Shown: positions 41,148 through 50,644, counted from the stretch's first letter. The stretch: 64,000 bases of DNA from JAVWJP01 sp036638975 (GCA_036638975.1 JAVWJP010000002.1:1-64000); one strand, 5' to 3'. The notes: generated by a model not told the origin, from the letters alone. Program-made: numbers and translations.

Positions 41148-43408
41148 TTGGAATATCCGCACGAACGGCACGAAACACAACCGCCCTCATGCTCCAGCTC
41201 CGCCCCGCACTCAGGACAAAATTTTGCAAGCTTTTGATAACGGGCGTTGTCTGCATCTATAGCTGCATTTACCTTTTCAATAGGGCTTTTAATCGCCCCT
41301 ATAGTGCCCGTCTGCACCGCAAGCTTTTGCAAATCGGACACCTTGCGTATAATCTTTGACATAGCGTCCGGACACGAGGTACACTTCATACCCGCCTGAC
41401 GTATGGTTGACGGACAGCGTATACCTTTAAGCTGGTCTATTACCTCATCAACACTTACGCCGGAACGCAACGCCACAGAAACAAGCCGCGCCGTAGCCTC
41501 GGATTGGGACGGACAGCCGCCCGCCTTACCTGTGTTTGTAAAGACCTCGCAAATTCCGTTTTCGTCGTAATTTACCGTTACATAAAGGTTGCCACAGCCA
41601 ATCTTCATTTTTTCTGTAAGACCGTAAACAGCCACCGGACGAGGACGCGGAGTTATGTCGGTGCGGTAATTTTCAGCTTCCGGTTTATCGCTTTTTTTAA
41701 CAGAGCCTATGTTGAGCACCTGGCTGTCGCGGCTGCCGTCGCGGTAAATTGTAACGCCCTTACAATCGAGCTTATATGCCTGCAAATAAACCTCGCGTAC
41801 GTCCTCCGGCTTTGCATCGTGCGTAAAGTTTACGGTTTTTGAAACAGCGTTGTCTGTATGACGCTGAAAAGCCGCCTGCATCTCTATATGGTTAAGCGGG
41901 CTTATATCGTGCGAGCACACAAACACGCGGCGAATGTCCTTAGGTATTTCGTCAATATGCTGTAAGGTGCCTTCCTTGGCAATTTGCTTCATAAGCTTGT
42001 CAGAATACAGCCCTCGCTCAGTTAATACCTCTTTAAGCACAGGGTTTATCTCTATCATTTCAGTATTATCCATGACATTTCGGATATACGCAAACGCAAA
42101 AACAGGCTCGACACCCGACGAACAGCCCGCCAATATAGAAAGCGTGCCTGTAGGCGCTATTGTTGTAATAGTAGCGTTGCGCAAGGGCTTTCCGTCTTTA
42201 AAAATACTCTTTTCAAAAAGCGGGAATGCACCGCGCGTTTTTGCAAGCTCCGCACTTTTTTCGCGCCCTGTTTCTGTAATAAAGCCCATAAGCTTTTCTG
42301 CAAGCTTGACGGCTTCATCAGAATTATACGGCACTCCTATGCGAAGCAGCATATCAGACCAGCCCATAATGCCTAAGCCTATTTTGCGGGTTTCCTTAGT
42401 GGTTTTGTCTATAATATCCAGTGGATATTTGTTGATTTCGATGACATTATCGAGAAAATGCACCGCCGAATTTACTATGCGCGCAAGCTTTTGATAATCT
42501 ACCGAATATGTCCCGTCCTTTGCCTTTTTAAGCACCGTCATAAGGTTTATAGAGCCTAAATTGCACGATTCAAAAGGAAGCAGCGGCTGCTCTCCGCATG
42601 GGTTTGTGCTTTCTATTTCGCCCTGCGACGGCACAACATTGTCGCGGTTAAGCCTATCCAAAAATATTATACCGGGCTCGCCGTTATGCCATGCGCTATC
42701 TACTATTTTATCAAAAACCTCTTTGGCATTAAGCCTGCCAACCTCTTTCCCCGTTTTAGGGTCGTAAACCGCATAGTCCTCGCCTTTTATTGCCGCCTGC
42801 ATAAATTTTTCGGTAATACCGACCGAAATATTAAAATTAGTTATATCGGCATTGTTCTTTTTGCAATCTATAAAGTCATAAATATCGGGGTGATCTACAC
42901 GCAAAATGCCCATATTTGCGCCCCTGCGCGTACCACCCTGCTTTACTGCCTCAGTTGCCATATTAAAAACGCGCATAAAGCTTACGGGGCCCGATGCCAC
43001 ACCGCCTGTAGTTTTAACCGTACTACCGGAAGCGCGCAGACGAGAAAAAGAAAAGCCCGTACCGCCGCCGCTTTTGTGTATAAGCGCCGCCTGCTTTATC
43101 GCCTCAAATATTTCCTCCATACTGTCGCCCACAGGCAACACAAAGCAAGCCGAAAGCTGCCCCAGCGGTCTTCCGGCATTCATAAGAGTTGGCGAGTTTG
43201 GTAAAAACTCAAGCTCCGTCATTATAGAGCGAAACTCTTGTGTAACTGCGGCAATGTCCGCTTTTTTGTCGAAGCCGGCATCTGCCGCCGCAACCGCGCC
43301 CGCTACCCTGTCAAATAGACCCTCTACGGTTTCACATACGTTACCCTCAGAGTCCTTTACCAAGTACCGTTTTTCTAGCACGGTAAACGCATTTTTGCCA
43401 ATTTTCAT
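41138..43408 (-). CDS. nrdJ: Adenosylcobalamin-dependent ribonucleotide reductase (class II)
   Basis: 756 residues. The ten-stranded barrel is clear: SPTLMNAGRPLGQLSACFVLP, SGGGTGFSFSRLR, GGTRRGANMGIL, TNPCGEQPLLPFESCNLGSINL (catalytic Cys loop) and IAPTGTLSILAGCSSGVEPVF. The C-terminus carries CxxC-type redox and zinc motifs (CPECGAELEHEGGC, CRSCG). It makes deoxynucleotides using coenzyme B12, which the cob operon of this window supplies. Two NrdR boxes lie about 55-100 bp upstream of ATG 43408. Confidence 0.96.
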   Translation of the reverse strand: MKIGKNAFTVLEKRYLVKDSEGNVCETVEGLFDRVAGAVAAADAGFDKKADIAAVTQEFRSIMTELEFLPNSPTLMNAGRPLGQLSACFVLPVGDSMEEIFEAIKQAALIHKSGGGTGFSFSRLRASGSTVKTTGGVASGPVSFMRVFNMATEAVKQGGTRRGANMGILRVDHPDIYDFIDCKKNNADITNFNISVGITEKFMQAAIKGEDYAVYDPKTGKEVGRLNAKEVFDKIVDSAWHNGEPGIIFLDRLNRDNVVPSQGEIESTNPCGEQPLLPFESCNLGSINLMTVLKKAKDGTYSVDYQKLARIVNSAVHFLDNVIEINKYPLDIIDKTTKETRKIGLGIMGWSDMLLRIGVPYNSDEAVKLAEKLMGFITETGREKSAELAKTRGAFPLFEKSIFKDGKPLRNATITTIAPTGTLSILAGCSSGVEPVFAFAYIRNVMDNTEMIEINPVLKEVLTERGLYSDKLMKQIAKEGTLQHIDEIPKDIRRVFVCSHDISPLNHIEMQAAFQRHTDNAVSKTVNFTHDAKPEDVREVYLQAYKLDCKGVTIYRDGSRDSQVLNIGSVKKSDKPEAENYRTDITPRPRPVAVYGLTEKMKIGCGNLYVTVNYDENGICEVFTNTGKAGGCPSQSEATARLVSVALRSGVSVDEVIDQLKGIRCPSTIRQAGMKCTSCPDAMSKIIRKVSDLQKLAVQTGTIGAIKSPIEKVNAAIDADNARYQKLAKFCPECGAELEHEGGCVSCRSCGYSKCN

Positions 43409-43460
43409 TTAGCACACCTCTGTCTTAATATTATCCAGCCAATACATTGTATCCTTCGCA

Positions 43461-43508
43461 ACACTATATATTGTATCACGCCGTGTACAATAGCGCAATA
43501 TGTATTTG
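43461..43508 (-). promoter_or_regulatory. Paired NrdR boxes upstream of nrdJ
   Basis: Box 1 (43461-43476) ACACTATATATTGTAT fits the near-palindromic NrdR consensus (acaCwAtATaTwGtgt) almost fully. Box 2 (43493-43508) is weaker. The 16-bp gap between them is the usual spacing, which places both on one face of the helix. Confidence 0.8.
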
Positions 43509-43527
43509 TATCTTTTTTAATCTATTT

Positions 43528-44667
43528 TTATTTTCTTTCTAAAAGCTGTTTTATTTTTTCGTGCGGGTCTATTATGGCGCTTACCGAAATGTCGTGGTTT
43601 ATTGCGGCTATAAAGTAGGCTATATATTTTGAAACGTCAACCTCATGGAACCATTCGCGCTTTAAAAGCTCCGGTGTGCGGTAGGTTAAATTGGTGCCGA
43701 ACACACCGGATATCACACCATCGGCATAGGCTTTGTCAAATGCTTCTAAGCCATTTGTAAAAATAGCATAGGTTGCCGATGCAAAAATGCGGTTAGCGTC
43801 TTGCTTTTTAAGCTCATATGCTATATCCAGCATGGATTCGCCGGACGAAATAATATCATCGGCAATAAAAACGTCTTTTCCCTCCACCGACGTGCCCAAA
43901 TATTCGTGTGCGACTATAGGGTTGCGACCATTTACGACACGAGAATAATCGCGGCGCTTATAGAACATTCCAAGGTCAACCTCAAGCACCGAGGCATAAT
44001 ACATATTGCGGCTCATAGCGCCCTCGTCGGGGCTTACTATCATAAAGTTTTTAGAATGCTTTAGCTCCGGCAAAAAGCGGAACAGCGCCTTTAGCACTTG
44101 ATAGCTTGGCATTACATTGTCGAAGCCCATAAGCGGAATAGCATTTTGCACGCGCGGGTCGTGCGCATCAAAGGTTATTATATTTGCAACGCCCATAGCG
44201 CGCAGCTCCTGCAAAGAAACCGCGCAATCCAGCGACTCGCGGTAGTTACGCCTATGCTGCCTGCTGCCGTAAAGCAACGGCATTATGACATTTACACGGT
44301 GTGCCTTGCCGCTTGCCGCCTCTATAAGCCGCTTTAAGTCTTGGTAATGGTCATCTGGCGACATAGAGTTTTGTACGCCGAACATATTGTATTTGCAGCT
44401 ATAATTGCCGACATCTATTAAAAAGAAAAGGTCATCGCCGCGTATTGTAGATTTTATTATGCCTTTTCCATCACCCGAAGAAAAACGAGGACATTCGCTG
44501 GGGATTATAAAAGTTTCGCGGCTGTCACCGCCCGCTTTTGCCCAACGCACCAAATGTGCATCTATTTTTTTTGCTAATTCTGTAGCACCCTCCGTAGCAA
44601 TTACTCCCAATGGTGCAACCTTGTCCTCAGAATTAAAAATATCTTGCGCATCTACTTTATCAGTCAT
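43528..44667 (-). CDS. prs: Ribose-phosphate pyrophosphokinase
   Basis: 379 residues, longer than the usual 310-320, with extra N-terminal sequence, a form seen in Clostridia. Motifs: LLYGSRQHRRNYRES, ITFDAHDPRVQNAIP, VSPDEGAMSRN and the PRPP loop VFIADDIISSGESMLD. It makes PRPP for nucleotide and His/Trp synthesis. AGGGGTG lies 6 bp before ATG 44667. Single gene. Confidence 0.92.
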   Translation of the reverse strand: MTDKVDAQDIFNSEDKVAPLGVIATEGATELAKKIDAHLVRWAKAGGDSRETFIIPSECPRFSSGDGKGIIKSTIRGDDLFFLIDVGNYSCKYNMFGVQNSMSPDDHYQDLKRLIEAASGKAHRVNVIMPLLYGSRQHRRNYRESLDCAVSLQELRAMGVANIITFDAHDPRVQNAIPLMGFDNVMPSYQVLKALFRFLPELKHSKNFMIVSPDEGAMSRNMYYASVLEVDLGMFYKRRDYSRVVNGRNPIVAHEYLGTSVEGKDVFIADDIISSGESMLDIAYELKKQDANRIFASATYAIFTNGLEAFDKAYADGVISGVFGTNLTYRTPELLKREWFHEVDVSKYIAYFIAAINHDISVSAIIDPHEKIKQLLERK

Positions 44668-44771
44668 AAAAAACACCCCTTTTATATGATTTTATACTAT
44701 TTCATCTTATAAAGCAACCTGAAGCTACAAAAAATCCATATATAATCGGCAATATATTACGATGTTCTGAC

Positions 44772-44798
44772 AAAAAAAGCCGCCAAAAAGGCGGCTTT
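44772..44798 (-). terminator. Terminator of the aminotransferase gene
   Basis: Minus strand AAAGCCGCC pairs with GGCGGCTTT around five T, followed by a T run. Confidence 0.9.
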
Positions 44799-44807
44799 AA
44801 TAGCGTA

Positions 44808-46094
44808 TCAGATTTCTTCTAAAAGTTTTTCGACAGAAACAAGCTTTACGCAAATTATAAAAAGCTCTGTCGCCGTAGAAAGCTCTGCGGGTGTGGGGAA
44901 TGACGGTGCAATGCGGATATTAGAATCGTAGGGGTCTTTTCCGTAAGGATAGGTAGCCCCTGCGGGTGTCATTATTACGCCTGCTTCTTTACATTTTTGT
45001 ACTATTTTTTTAGCACAGCCGTTCATAGAATCGAACGAGATAAAATAACCGCCCTTAGGCTCTGTCCATTGTGCAACTCCGCAAGGTGCAAGCCTTTTGT
45101 TAAGAGTATTAAGCACAGCCTCAAACTTAGGGCGTAAAATGTCTGCGTGCTTTTTCATGTGCTCTACCATACCTGCAAGGTCTTTATAATAGCGCACATG
45201 GCGAAGCTGGTTCACCTTATCAAAGCCTATTGTTTGTATGCTAAGCTGACTGCGTATAAAGTCGAGGTTCGCCTGCGAAGCGGCTATAGCGGCAACGCCC
45301 GAGCCGGGAAAGCTTATTTTTGAAGTAGAGCAAAACTTAAACACTAAATCAGGGTTGCCGGCTCTTTCACATTCAGCCAAAATCTCTATAAGATAATCTT
45401 GATCGTTATCATACAGGTGGTGCAAGCCGTAGGCATTGTCCCAATAAATCCTAAAATCATCTGCGGCAGGCTTTAGACGTGCAAAGCGGCGCACAGTTTG
45501 GTCGGAATAAGTTATGCCCTGCGGGTTAGAGTATTTTGGTACACACCATATGCCTTTTATCGCATCATCATGCGCCACAAGCTCCTCCACCATGTCCATA
45601 TCCGGGCCTGTAGGCAGCATAGGTATAGTTATCATTTCTATGCCAAAAAACTCGGTTATGGCAAAATGCCTGTCATAACCGGGTGAGGGGCACAGGAACT
45701 TAACCTTTGGCAGCTTGCACCACGGTGTACTGCCCATAACGCCATGCGTAACCGAGCGCGAAACTGTGTCGTACATAATATTAAGGCTTGAATTGCCATA
45801 AATGATAATGTTTTCTGCCGGCACCTCTATCATGTCGCCAAGCAGTTTTTTTGCCTCTACTATACCGTCAAGTATACCGTAATTTCTGCAATCCACACCC
45901 TGCTCGCATTGAAGATTATCAGAGCTTTTAAGCACATCCATAATTTCCATAGAGATATTAAGCTGGTCAGCAGCGGGCTTTCCACGCGACATATCCAGTT
46001 TAAGCCCACGGGCCTTAAAGCCCTCATATTCTTCAGTTAACGTTTTTTTAAGCCCTAACAGCTCTTGTTTTCCTAAGCTTTTATACTCGGGCAT
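44808..46094 (-). CDS. AspT-type aspartate aminotransferase
   Basis: 428 residues of PLP fold type I. LDMSRGKPAADQL at about 34, VPKYSNPQGITYSD near 190, YWDNAYGLHHL near 225 and the PLP lysine in FCSTSKISFPGSG near 260. The sequence fits the atypical aspartate aminotransferase group (PF12897-like) that is common in Clostridia. It would make oxaloacetate/aspartate with glutamate. CAGGAGG precedes ATG 46094. It lies 21 bp after asnS, and gdhA lies before asnS, giving a nitrogen-linked gene group. Confidence 0.88.
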   Translation of the reverse strand: MPEYKSLGKQELLGLKKTLTEEYEGFKARGLKLDMSRGKPAADQLNISMEIMDVLKSSDNLQCEQGVDCRNYGILDGIVEAKKLLGDMIEVPAENIIIYGNSSLNIMYDTVSRSVTHGVMGSTPWCKLPKVKFLCPSPGYDRHFAITEFFGIEMITIPMLPTGPDMDMVEELVAHDDAIKGIWCVPKYSNPQGITYSDQTVRRFARLKPAADDFRIYWDNAYGLHHLYDNDQDYLIEILAECERAGNPDLVFKFCSTSKISFPGSGVAAIAASQANLDFIRSQLSIQTIGFDKVNQLRHVRYYKDLAGMVEHMKKHADILRPKFEAVLNTLNKRLAPCGVAQWTEPKGGYFISFDSMNGCAKKIVQKCKEAGVIMTPAGATYPYGKDPYDSNIRIAPSFPTPAELSTATELFIICVKLVSVEKLLEEI

Positions 46095-46115
46095 TGACTG
46101 CGCCTCCTGTGTTTT

Positions 46116-47516
46116 TTAATACTCGGCAGAACCTGTTGTGCGTGGGAAGGGCAGGACATCGCGGATATTGCTTATGCCTGTCATATACATGATAAGCCGC
46201 TCGAAGCCAAGCCCGTAGCCCGCGTGCTTTGTACCGCCAAAGCGGCGCAAATCTAAATACCACGCATAATCCTCAGGGTTTAGACCAAGCTCTTTCATAC
46301 GCCCAAGCAACGCATCAAGGCGTTCTTCCCTTTGGCTACCGCCTATTATTTCGCCTATTCCGGGCACTAATAGGTCCATTGCCGCAACCGTTTTATTGTC
46401 GTCGTTCATACGCATATAAAACGCTTTTATTTCTTTGGGGTAATCCGTTACGAATACCGGCTTTTTATATATTTTTTCGGTAAGATAGCGTTCGTGCTCG
46501 GTTTGCAAATCGCATCCCCAAAACACAGGGTATTCAAACTCATCTTTATGCTGCTCTAAAATACTTACCGCCTCGGTGTAGGTAACGCGTCCAAAATCTG
46601 CCGAAACAAGCGCTTGCAAACGCGATATAAGGGCTTTGTCCGCATCGTAAAAGTCGTTAAAAAATTGCATTTCTGCGGGGCACTGCTCCAAAACATATTT
46701 AAGCACATATTTTATCATGTCCTCTGCAAGCTGCATATTGTCATTGAGGTCTGCAAAAGCTATCTCCGGCTCTATCATCCAAAATTCAGCGGCATGGCGT
46801 GCCGTATTTGAGTTTTCGGCTCTAAAAGTAGGCCCGAATGTATACACCTTTGCAAACGCCATTGCCATGCACTCTGCTTCAAGCTGACCCGAAACGGTGA
46901 GGCTGGTCATTTTACCAAAAAAATCTTCTTTATAATTGATACTGCCGTCCTCGTTCTTTGGCGGGTTTTTTGCGTCAAGGGTTGTTATACGGAACATTTC
47001 CCCTGCGCCCTCACAGTCGCTGCCGGTAATTATAGGGGTATGAGCATACACAAAACCATGCTCGTTAAAAAAGCTGTGTATGGCAAAAGCCGCAACGGAA
47101 CGCACACGAAACACCGCCGCAAATGTGTTGGTGCGCGGGCGAAGATGCGCTATGGAGCGCAGGTATTCTAGGCTGTGCCGTTTTTTTTGCAGGGGGAAGT
47201 CGGGCGACGAAGTGCCCTCTATATCTATACTGTCTGCATGAAGCTCCAGCGGCTGCTTTGCATTTGGTGTTAAAAGCACATTGCCTGTAACAATTATTGC
47301 CGCACCTACATTAAGCTTTGTAATATCTTTAAAATTTGAAAGCTTGCTTTCTTCAAAAACAACCTGTAAATTGTTAAAGCCGGAGCCGTCATTAAGCTCT
47401 ATAAAACCAAGCTGTTTTGTGTCCCTAAGTGTTTTTACCCAGCCGCACACAACGGTTTGTTTCCCGCCGTATTGCTCGGCATTGGCAAAAAGTTTTTTTA
47501 TCTCTGTTCTCTGCAT
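46116..47516 (-). CDS. asnS: Asparaginyl-tRNA synthetase
   Basis: 466 residues, class II synthetase. OB-fold anticodon domain (VVCGWVKTLRDTKQLGFIELNDGSG, about 20-110), then class II motifs: FAVFRVRS-like region, FTFGPTFRAENS-type motif 2 (TFGPTFRAENSNTARHAAEFW near 235) and motif 3 near the end (GYGLGFERLIMYMTG). GGAGG lies 9 bp before ATG 47516; an upstream frame start at 47534 is less likely. Co-directional with gdhA and the aminotransferase. Confidence 0.96.
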   Translation of the reverse strand: MQRTEIKKLFANAEQYGGKQTVVCGWVKTLRDTKQLGFIELNDGSGFNNLQVVFEESKLSNFKDITKLNVGAAIIVTGNVLLTPNAKQPLELHADSIDIEGTSSPDFPLQKKRHSLEYLRSIAHLRPRTNTFAAVFRVRSVAAFAIHSFFNEHGFVYAHTPIITGSDCEGAGEMFRITTLDAKNPPKNEDGSINYKEDFFGKMTSLTVSGQLEAECMAMAFAKVYTFGPTFRAENSNTARHAAEFWMIEPEIAFADLNDNMQLAEDMIKYVLKYVLEQCPAEMQFFNDFYDADKALISRLQALVSADFGRVTYTEAVSILEQHKDEFEYPVFWGCDLQTEHERYLTEKIYKKPVFVTDYPKEIKAFYMRMNDDNKTVAAMDLLVPGIGEIIGGSQREERLDALLGRMKELGLNPEDYAWYLDLRRFGGTKHAGYGLGFERLIMYMTGISNIRDVLPFPRTTGSAEY

Positions 47517-47606
47517 AGTGGTAAACCTCCGCATTCATAGCATATTTTTTATAACACAATACCTTGTATTATATTACAAAAAAGCTATTCTTACAATAGT
47601 ACGGCA

Positions 47607-48959
47607 TTAATAAGCAACGCCCTGTGCTGTCATTGCGGCTGCAACCTTTAAAAAGCCGGCTATATTTGCCCCTGCCATGATATTACCCTCTACACCATAT
47701 TCTTTTGCGGCATCAAATGCGGCATGGAATATATTTTTCATAATGCCTTGCAGCTTTTCGTCAACCTCGTCAAAGCTCCAAGAATATCTCAGCGAATTTT
47801 GGCTCATCTCAAGACCCGAAACCGCCACTCCTCCGGCATTGGAAGCCTTGCCCGGCGCATAAAGCACGCCCGCATTTTGCAGCGCAGCAATTGCCTGCGG
47901 TGTACATGGCATATTAGCGCCCTCACACAAAGCCATAACTCCGTTTGCTATAAGCTTTTTCGCGCTTTCCTCGTTAAGCTCGTTTTGCGTGGCACAGGGC
48001 AGCGCTATGTCGCACTTAACGCCCCATATACCCGCACAGCCCTCGTGGTATTCCGCACCGCTTACGCGCTTTGCATATTCGCTTATGCGCCCGCGCTCAA
48101 GCTCTTTAATTTGCTTTACCACAGATAAATCTACGCCGTTTTTGTCGTATATATACCCGTCAGAGTCGCACATTGCTACTACCTTGCCGCCAAGCTGTGT
48201 TGCCTTTTGCGCAGCATAAACCGCAACATTGCCCGCGCCGGAAACAACAATGGTTTTGCCCTTTACAGTGTCGTTTTTCATACATTTAAGCATTTCATCT
48301 GTAAAATACAGCAAACCGTAGCCTGTTGCCTCGGTACGTGCAAGCGAGCCGCCAAATGTAAGCCCCTTGCCTGTAAGCACACCCGTAAACTCGTTTTGCA
48401 GGCGCTTATACTGCCCAAAAAGATACCCCACCTCGCGCGCGCCCACACCTATATCTCCTGCCGGAACGTCGGTATTGGCACCTATATGCTTAGCAAGCTC
48501 CGTCATAAAGCTTTGGCAAAAACGCATAACCTCATTGTTGCTCTTTCCCTTGGGGTTAAAATCCGCCCCGCCCTTGCCGCCGCCCATAGGCAGTGTTGTA
48601 AGGCTGTTTTTAAAGGTTTGCTCAAAGCCCAAAAATTTTATTATAGAAAGATTAACTGAGGGGTGCAGCCGCAAACCGCCCTTATATGGGCCTATAGCGG
48701 AATTATACTGTACGCGGTAACCGCGGTTCACCTGTACATTGCCCTTGTCGTCCACCCATGAAACCCTAAAGCTTATGGTGCGTTCAGGCTCTACAAGGCG
48801 CTCTAATATGCCATTTTGTTCTAAATCCGGGCGCTTCGCAACAACCGGCTCCAAGCACTCCAAAACCTCAGAAACCGCCTGCAAATACTCAGGCTCGTTA
48901 GGGTCACGCTTGCACACTGCATCATAAACCTTTGTTAAATAAGCACTTTTAAACTGCAT
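47607..48959 (-). CDS. gdhA: NADP-type glutamate dehydrogenase
   Basis: 450 residues, the hexameric class. Catalytic Lys region PMGGGKGGADFNPKGKS near 125, GAREVGYLFGQYKRL near 170, nucleotide-binding VVSGAGNVAVYAAQKA near 235, SNAGGVAVSGLEMSQNS near 375. Assimilates ammonia into glutamate. GAGGAGG precedes ATG 48959 and a good promoter lies upstream. First gene of a nitrogen group with asnS and the aspartate aminotransferase. Confidence 0.96.
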   Translation of the reverse strand: MQFKSAYLTKVYDAVCKRDPNEPEYLQAVSEVLECLEPVVAKRPDLEQNGILERLVEPERTISFRVSWVDDKGNVQVNRGYRVQYNSAIGPYKGGLRLHPSVNLSIIKFLGFEQTFKNSLTTLPMGGGKGGADFNPKGKSNNEVMRFCQSFMTELAKHIGANTDVPAGDIGVGAREVGYLFGQYKRLQNEFTGVLTGKGLTFGGSLARTEATGYGLLYFTDEMLKCMKNDTVKGKTIVVSGAGNVAVYAAQKATQLGGKVVAMCDSDGYIYDKNGVDLSVVKQIKELERGRISEYAKRVSGAEYHEGCAGIWGVKCDIALPCATQNELNEESAKKLIANGVMALCEGANMPCTPQAIAALQNAGVLYAPGKASNAGGVAVSGLEMSQNSLRYSWSFDEVDEKLQGIMKNIFHAAFDAAKEYGVEGNIMAGANIAGFLKVAAAMTAQGVAY

Positions 48960-48989
48960 TAATATTCCTCCTCAATTCATATATTAACT

Positions 48990-49017
48990 ATTATAGACTT
49001 TTTTTGAAATAAATCAA
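48990..49017 (-). promoter_or_regulatory. Promoter of gdhA
   Basis: Minus strand TTGATT (49017-49012), 16 bp, TATAAT (48995-48990). Confidence 0.7.
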
Positions 49018-49135
49018 GCAGTTGTTGCAACTTTTACGTTGTAATAATTCATAATATGCAGCTTTTTTTAGCATAATGTTTTGTATAGCTTGTCTTTTGC
49101 AAGTTAAGCTCATGTTTTCTTCAAATATATTATGT

Positions 49136-49164
49136 TTGATAAATTCATAATTATATGTTATAAT
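49136..49164 (+). promoter_or_regulatory. Promoter of the TM2 protein gene
   Basis: TTGATA (49136-49141), 17 bp, TATAAT (49159-49164). It may also serve rnpB downstream. Confidence 0.75.
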
Positions 49165-49206
49165 TCACTTGTAACATTATAAATATGTTTGACAGGAGGT
49201 TTTTTT

Positions 49207-49647
49207 ATGTTTTGTAGAAATTGTGGAGCAGAACTTTTACAGAATGCAAATGTTTGCATAAAATGCGGTGTGCCTGCGGGTGCAGGTAAACATTTTTGCC
49301 CCCACTGCGGCTCTGCTACAGACGAGCTTGCCGTGGTATGTGTAAGCTGCGGTGCTCCGCTTACACAAACGAAACAGACCTATTACGGCGCAAATGGAGT
49401 TGCAGTACAGCGCAAATCTAAGCTGGTTGCCGGGCTTTTAGGTGTTTTGGTTGGTTATTTTGGTGTTCATAACTTCTATTTGGGCTACACCGCACGCGGC
49501 GTTGCGCAAATTCTTCTTACAACCGTTGGCAGCCTGCTTTGCGGCATAGGCCCTGTCATTTCGTTCATATGGGGGCTTATAGACGGTATACAAATTCTTA
49601 TGGGCACAATTACCACAGATGCGGCGGGTGTGCCATTTACCGACTAA
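49207..49647 (+). CDS. Zinc-ribbon TM2-domain membrane protein
   Basis: 146 residues. Two zinc ribbons (CRNCGAEL with CIKCGVPA, and CPHCGS with CVSCGAPL) fill residues 1-60. A TM2 domain follows (KSKLVAGLLGVLVGYFGVHNFYLGYTARG then GPVISFIWGLIDGIQIL) with two membrane helices. Function unknown. AGGAGGT lies 6 bp before ATG 49207. RNase P RNA starts 37 bp after its stop, and no separate rnpB promoter is obvious. Confidence 0.9.
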   Translation: MFCRNCGAELLQNANVCIKCGVPAGAGKHFCPHCGSATDELAVVCVSCGAPLTQTKQTYYGANGVAVQRKSKLVAGLLGVLVGYFGVHNFYLGYTARGVAQILLTTVGSLLCGIGPVISFIWGLIDGIQILMGTITTDAAGVPFTD

Positions 49648-49684
49648 TTATATTATTCTGCCGCGCACAAAATTTGTAAAAATT

Positions 49685-50028
49685 GCGAGCAAGCAAGACA
49701 GCAGCGTGTGCACCCGAAAGAGTGTATATGAGGAAAGTCCGGGCTCCACTGGGCAAGAATAGCTGCTAACGGCAGCCGGAGGCGACTCTAGGGACAGTGC
49801 AACAGAGATATACCGCCGCGCAAGCGGTAAGGGTGGAAAGGTGAGGTAAGAGCTCACCGGCGTGCGGGTGACCGTGCGGCCATGTAAACCCTATTCGGAG
49901 CAACACCGTGTAAAGGGGACGAATACGCGCCCAGCGCGTTCCCGATAGAGGCGGCTTGAGGTAACCGGCGACGGTTACCTTAGATAGATTGCTGTTTAAT
50001 ACAGAACCCGGCTTATATGCTTGGTCGC
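49685..50028 (+). ncRNA. rnpB: RNase P RNA
   Basis: The catalytic RNA that trims tRNA 5' ends. The ends pair as P1 (GCGAGCAAGCA with TGCTTGGTCGC). The universal P4 strands are visible: GAGGAAAGTCCGGGC near 49730 and ACAGAACCCGGCTTA near 50000, together with GGTGGAAAGGTGAGGTAAGA near 49833. Length 344, normal. The terminator stem follows at 50038. Confidence 0.97.
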
Positions 50029-50037
50029 ATTTTTAAT

Positions 50038-50077
50038 AAAAACTGCTTTACTTTTCTATGAGTAAAGCAGTTTTTTT
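50038..50077 (+). terminator. Terminator of rnpB
   Basis: AAAAACTGCTTTACT pairs with AGTAAAGCAGTTTTT around 8 nt, ending in a T run. Part of this hairpin is repeated in the array that follows. Confidence 0.88.
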
Positions 50078-50370
50078 ATTTTTGCCCAATCCACCGGTGG
50101 CGGGTAGCGNNNNNNNNNNNNNNNNNNNNNNNNNNNNNNNNNNNNNNNNNNNNNNNNNNNNNNNNNNNNNNNNNNNNNNNNNNNNNNNNNNNNNNNNNNN
50201 NNNNNNNNNCAAGATGTTTTTTACTTTTATATGAGTAAAGCAGTTTTTTATTTTTGCCCAATCCGCCCATGGCGGGTAGCGCAAGATGTTTTTTACTTTT
50301 ATATGAGTAAAGCAGTTTTTTATTTTTGCCCAATCCACCCATTGCGGGTGGCGCAAGATGTTTTTTGTTT
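50050..50370. repeat. 73-bp tandem array after rnpB, interrupted by an assembly gap
   Basis: Units carry TTACTTTTATATGAGTAAAG, a T-rich stretch, GCCCAATCC, a hairpin CCGCC/GGCGG, and GTAGCGCAAGATG. The two complete downstream units are 73 bp apart (GCCCAATCC at 50256 and 50329). 50110-50209 is exactly 100 N and breaks the array in the middle of a unit (GTAGCG before, CAAGATG after), so the true copy number is unknown. The unit seems to have captured the 3' half of the rnpB terminator. Confidence 0.92.
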
Positions 50371-50386
50371 TTGCCAACTCCGCCTG

Positions 50387-50644
50387 CTAAATACCCCACA
50401 TTATTTTTAAAATAAAAACCGAAATAACACCCGGCAGCCCCAAAAAGGTTGCCGCAAACAAAGTTGTAGCATTTACCGTAAGCGCAACACCTGTAAAAAA
50501 AGCGGCATAATTTACCGCGGCAAGCGAAAGCAGCCCCGGCACCGCTGTACCAAAAAAAGCACGCAGCGGCTTGCCTGTACACCCAAACAAAAATAACATC
50601 AGAAGCACTAAAAAAACTGCACCGGTCAATGGCAGATACCGCAA
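50387..50644 (-). CDS. bofA: Pro-sigma-K processing inhibitor BofA-like
   Basis: About 85 residues from a TTG at 50644 (B. subtilis BofA is 87), with two hydrophobic segments and the family ending VNATTLFAATFLGLPGV. BofA sits in the outer forespore membrane and holds back the SpoIVFB protease during sporulation. The start is uncertain: the frame is open to a GTG at 50680, and GGGGG at 50661-50665 would suit an ATT at 50650 better. The gene ends just outside the 73-bp array. Confidence 0.78.
   Translation of the reverse strand: MRYLPLTGAVFLVLLMLFLFGCTGKPLRAFFGTAVPGLLSLAAVNYAAFFTGVALTVNATTLFAATFLGLPGVISVFILKIMWGI

Noticed and set aside
47517..47606. T-box leader for asnS
   Set aside because: Only 90 bp separate asnS from the gdhA stop, too short for a T-box, and no T-box core word is present.
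50048..50582. Minus-strand open frames across the assembly gap after rnpB
   Set aside because: They include 100 N and 73-bp repeats; the 73-bp period cannot hold a frame.
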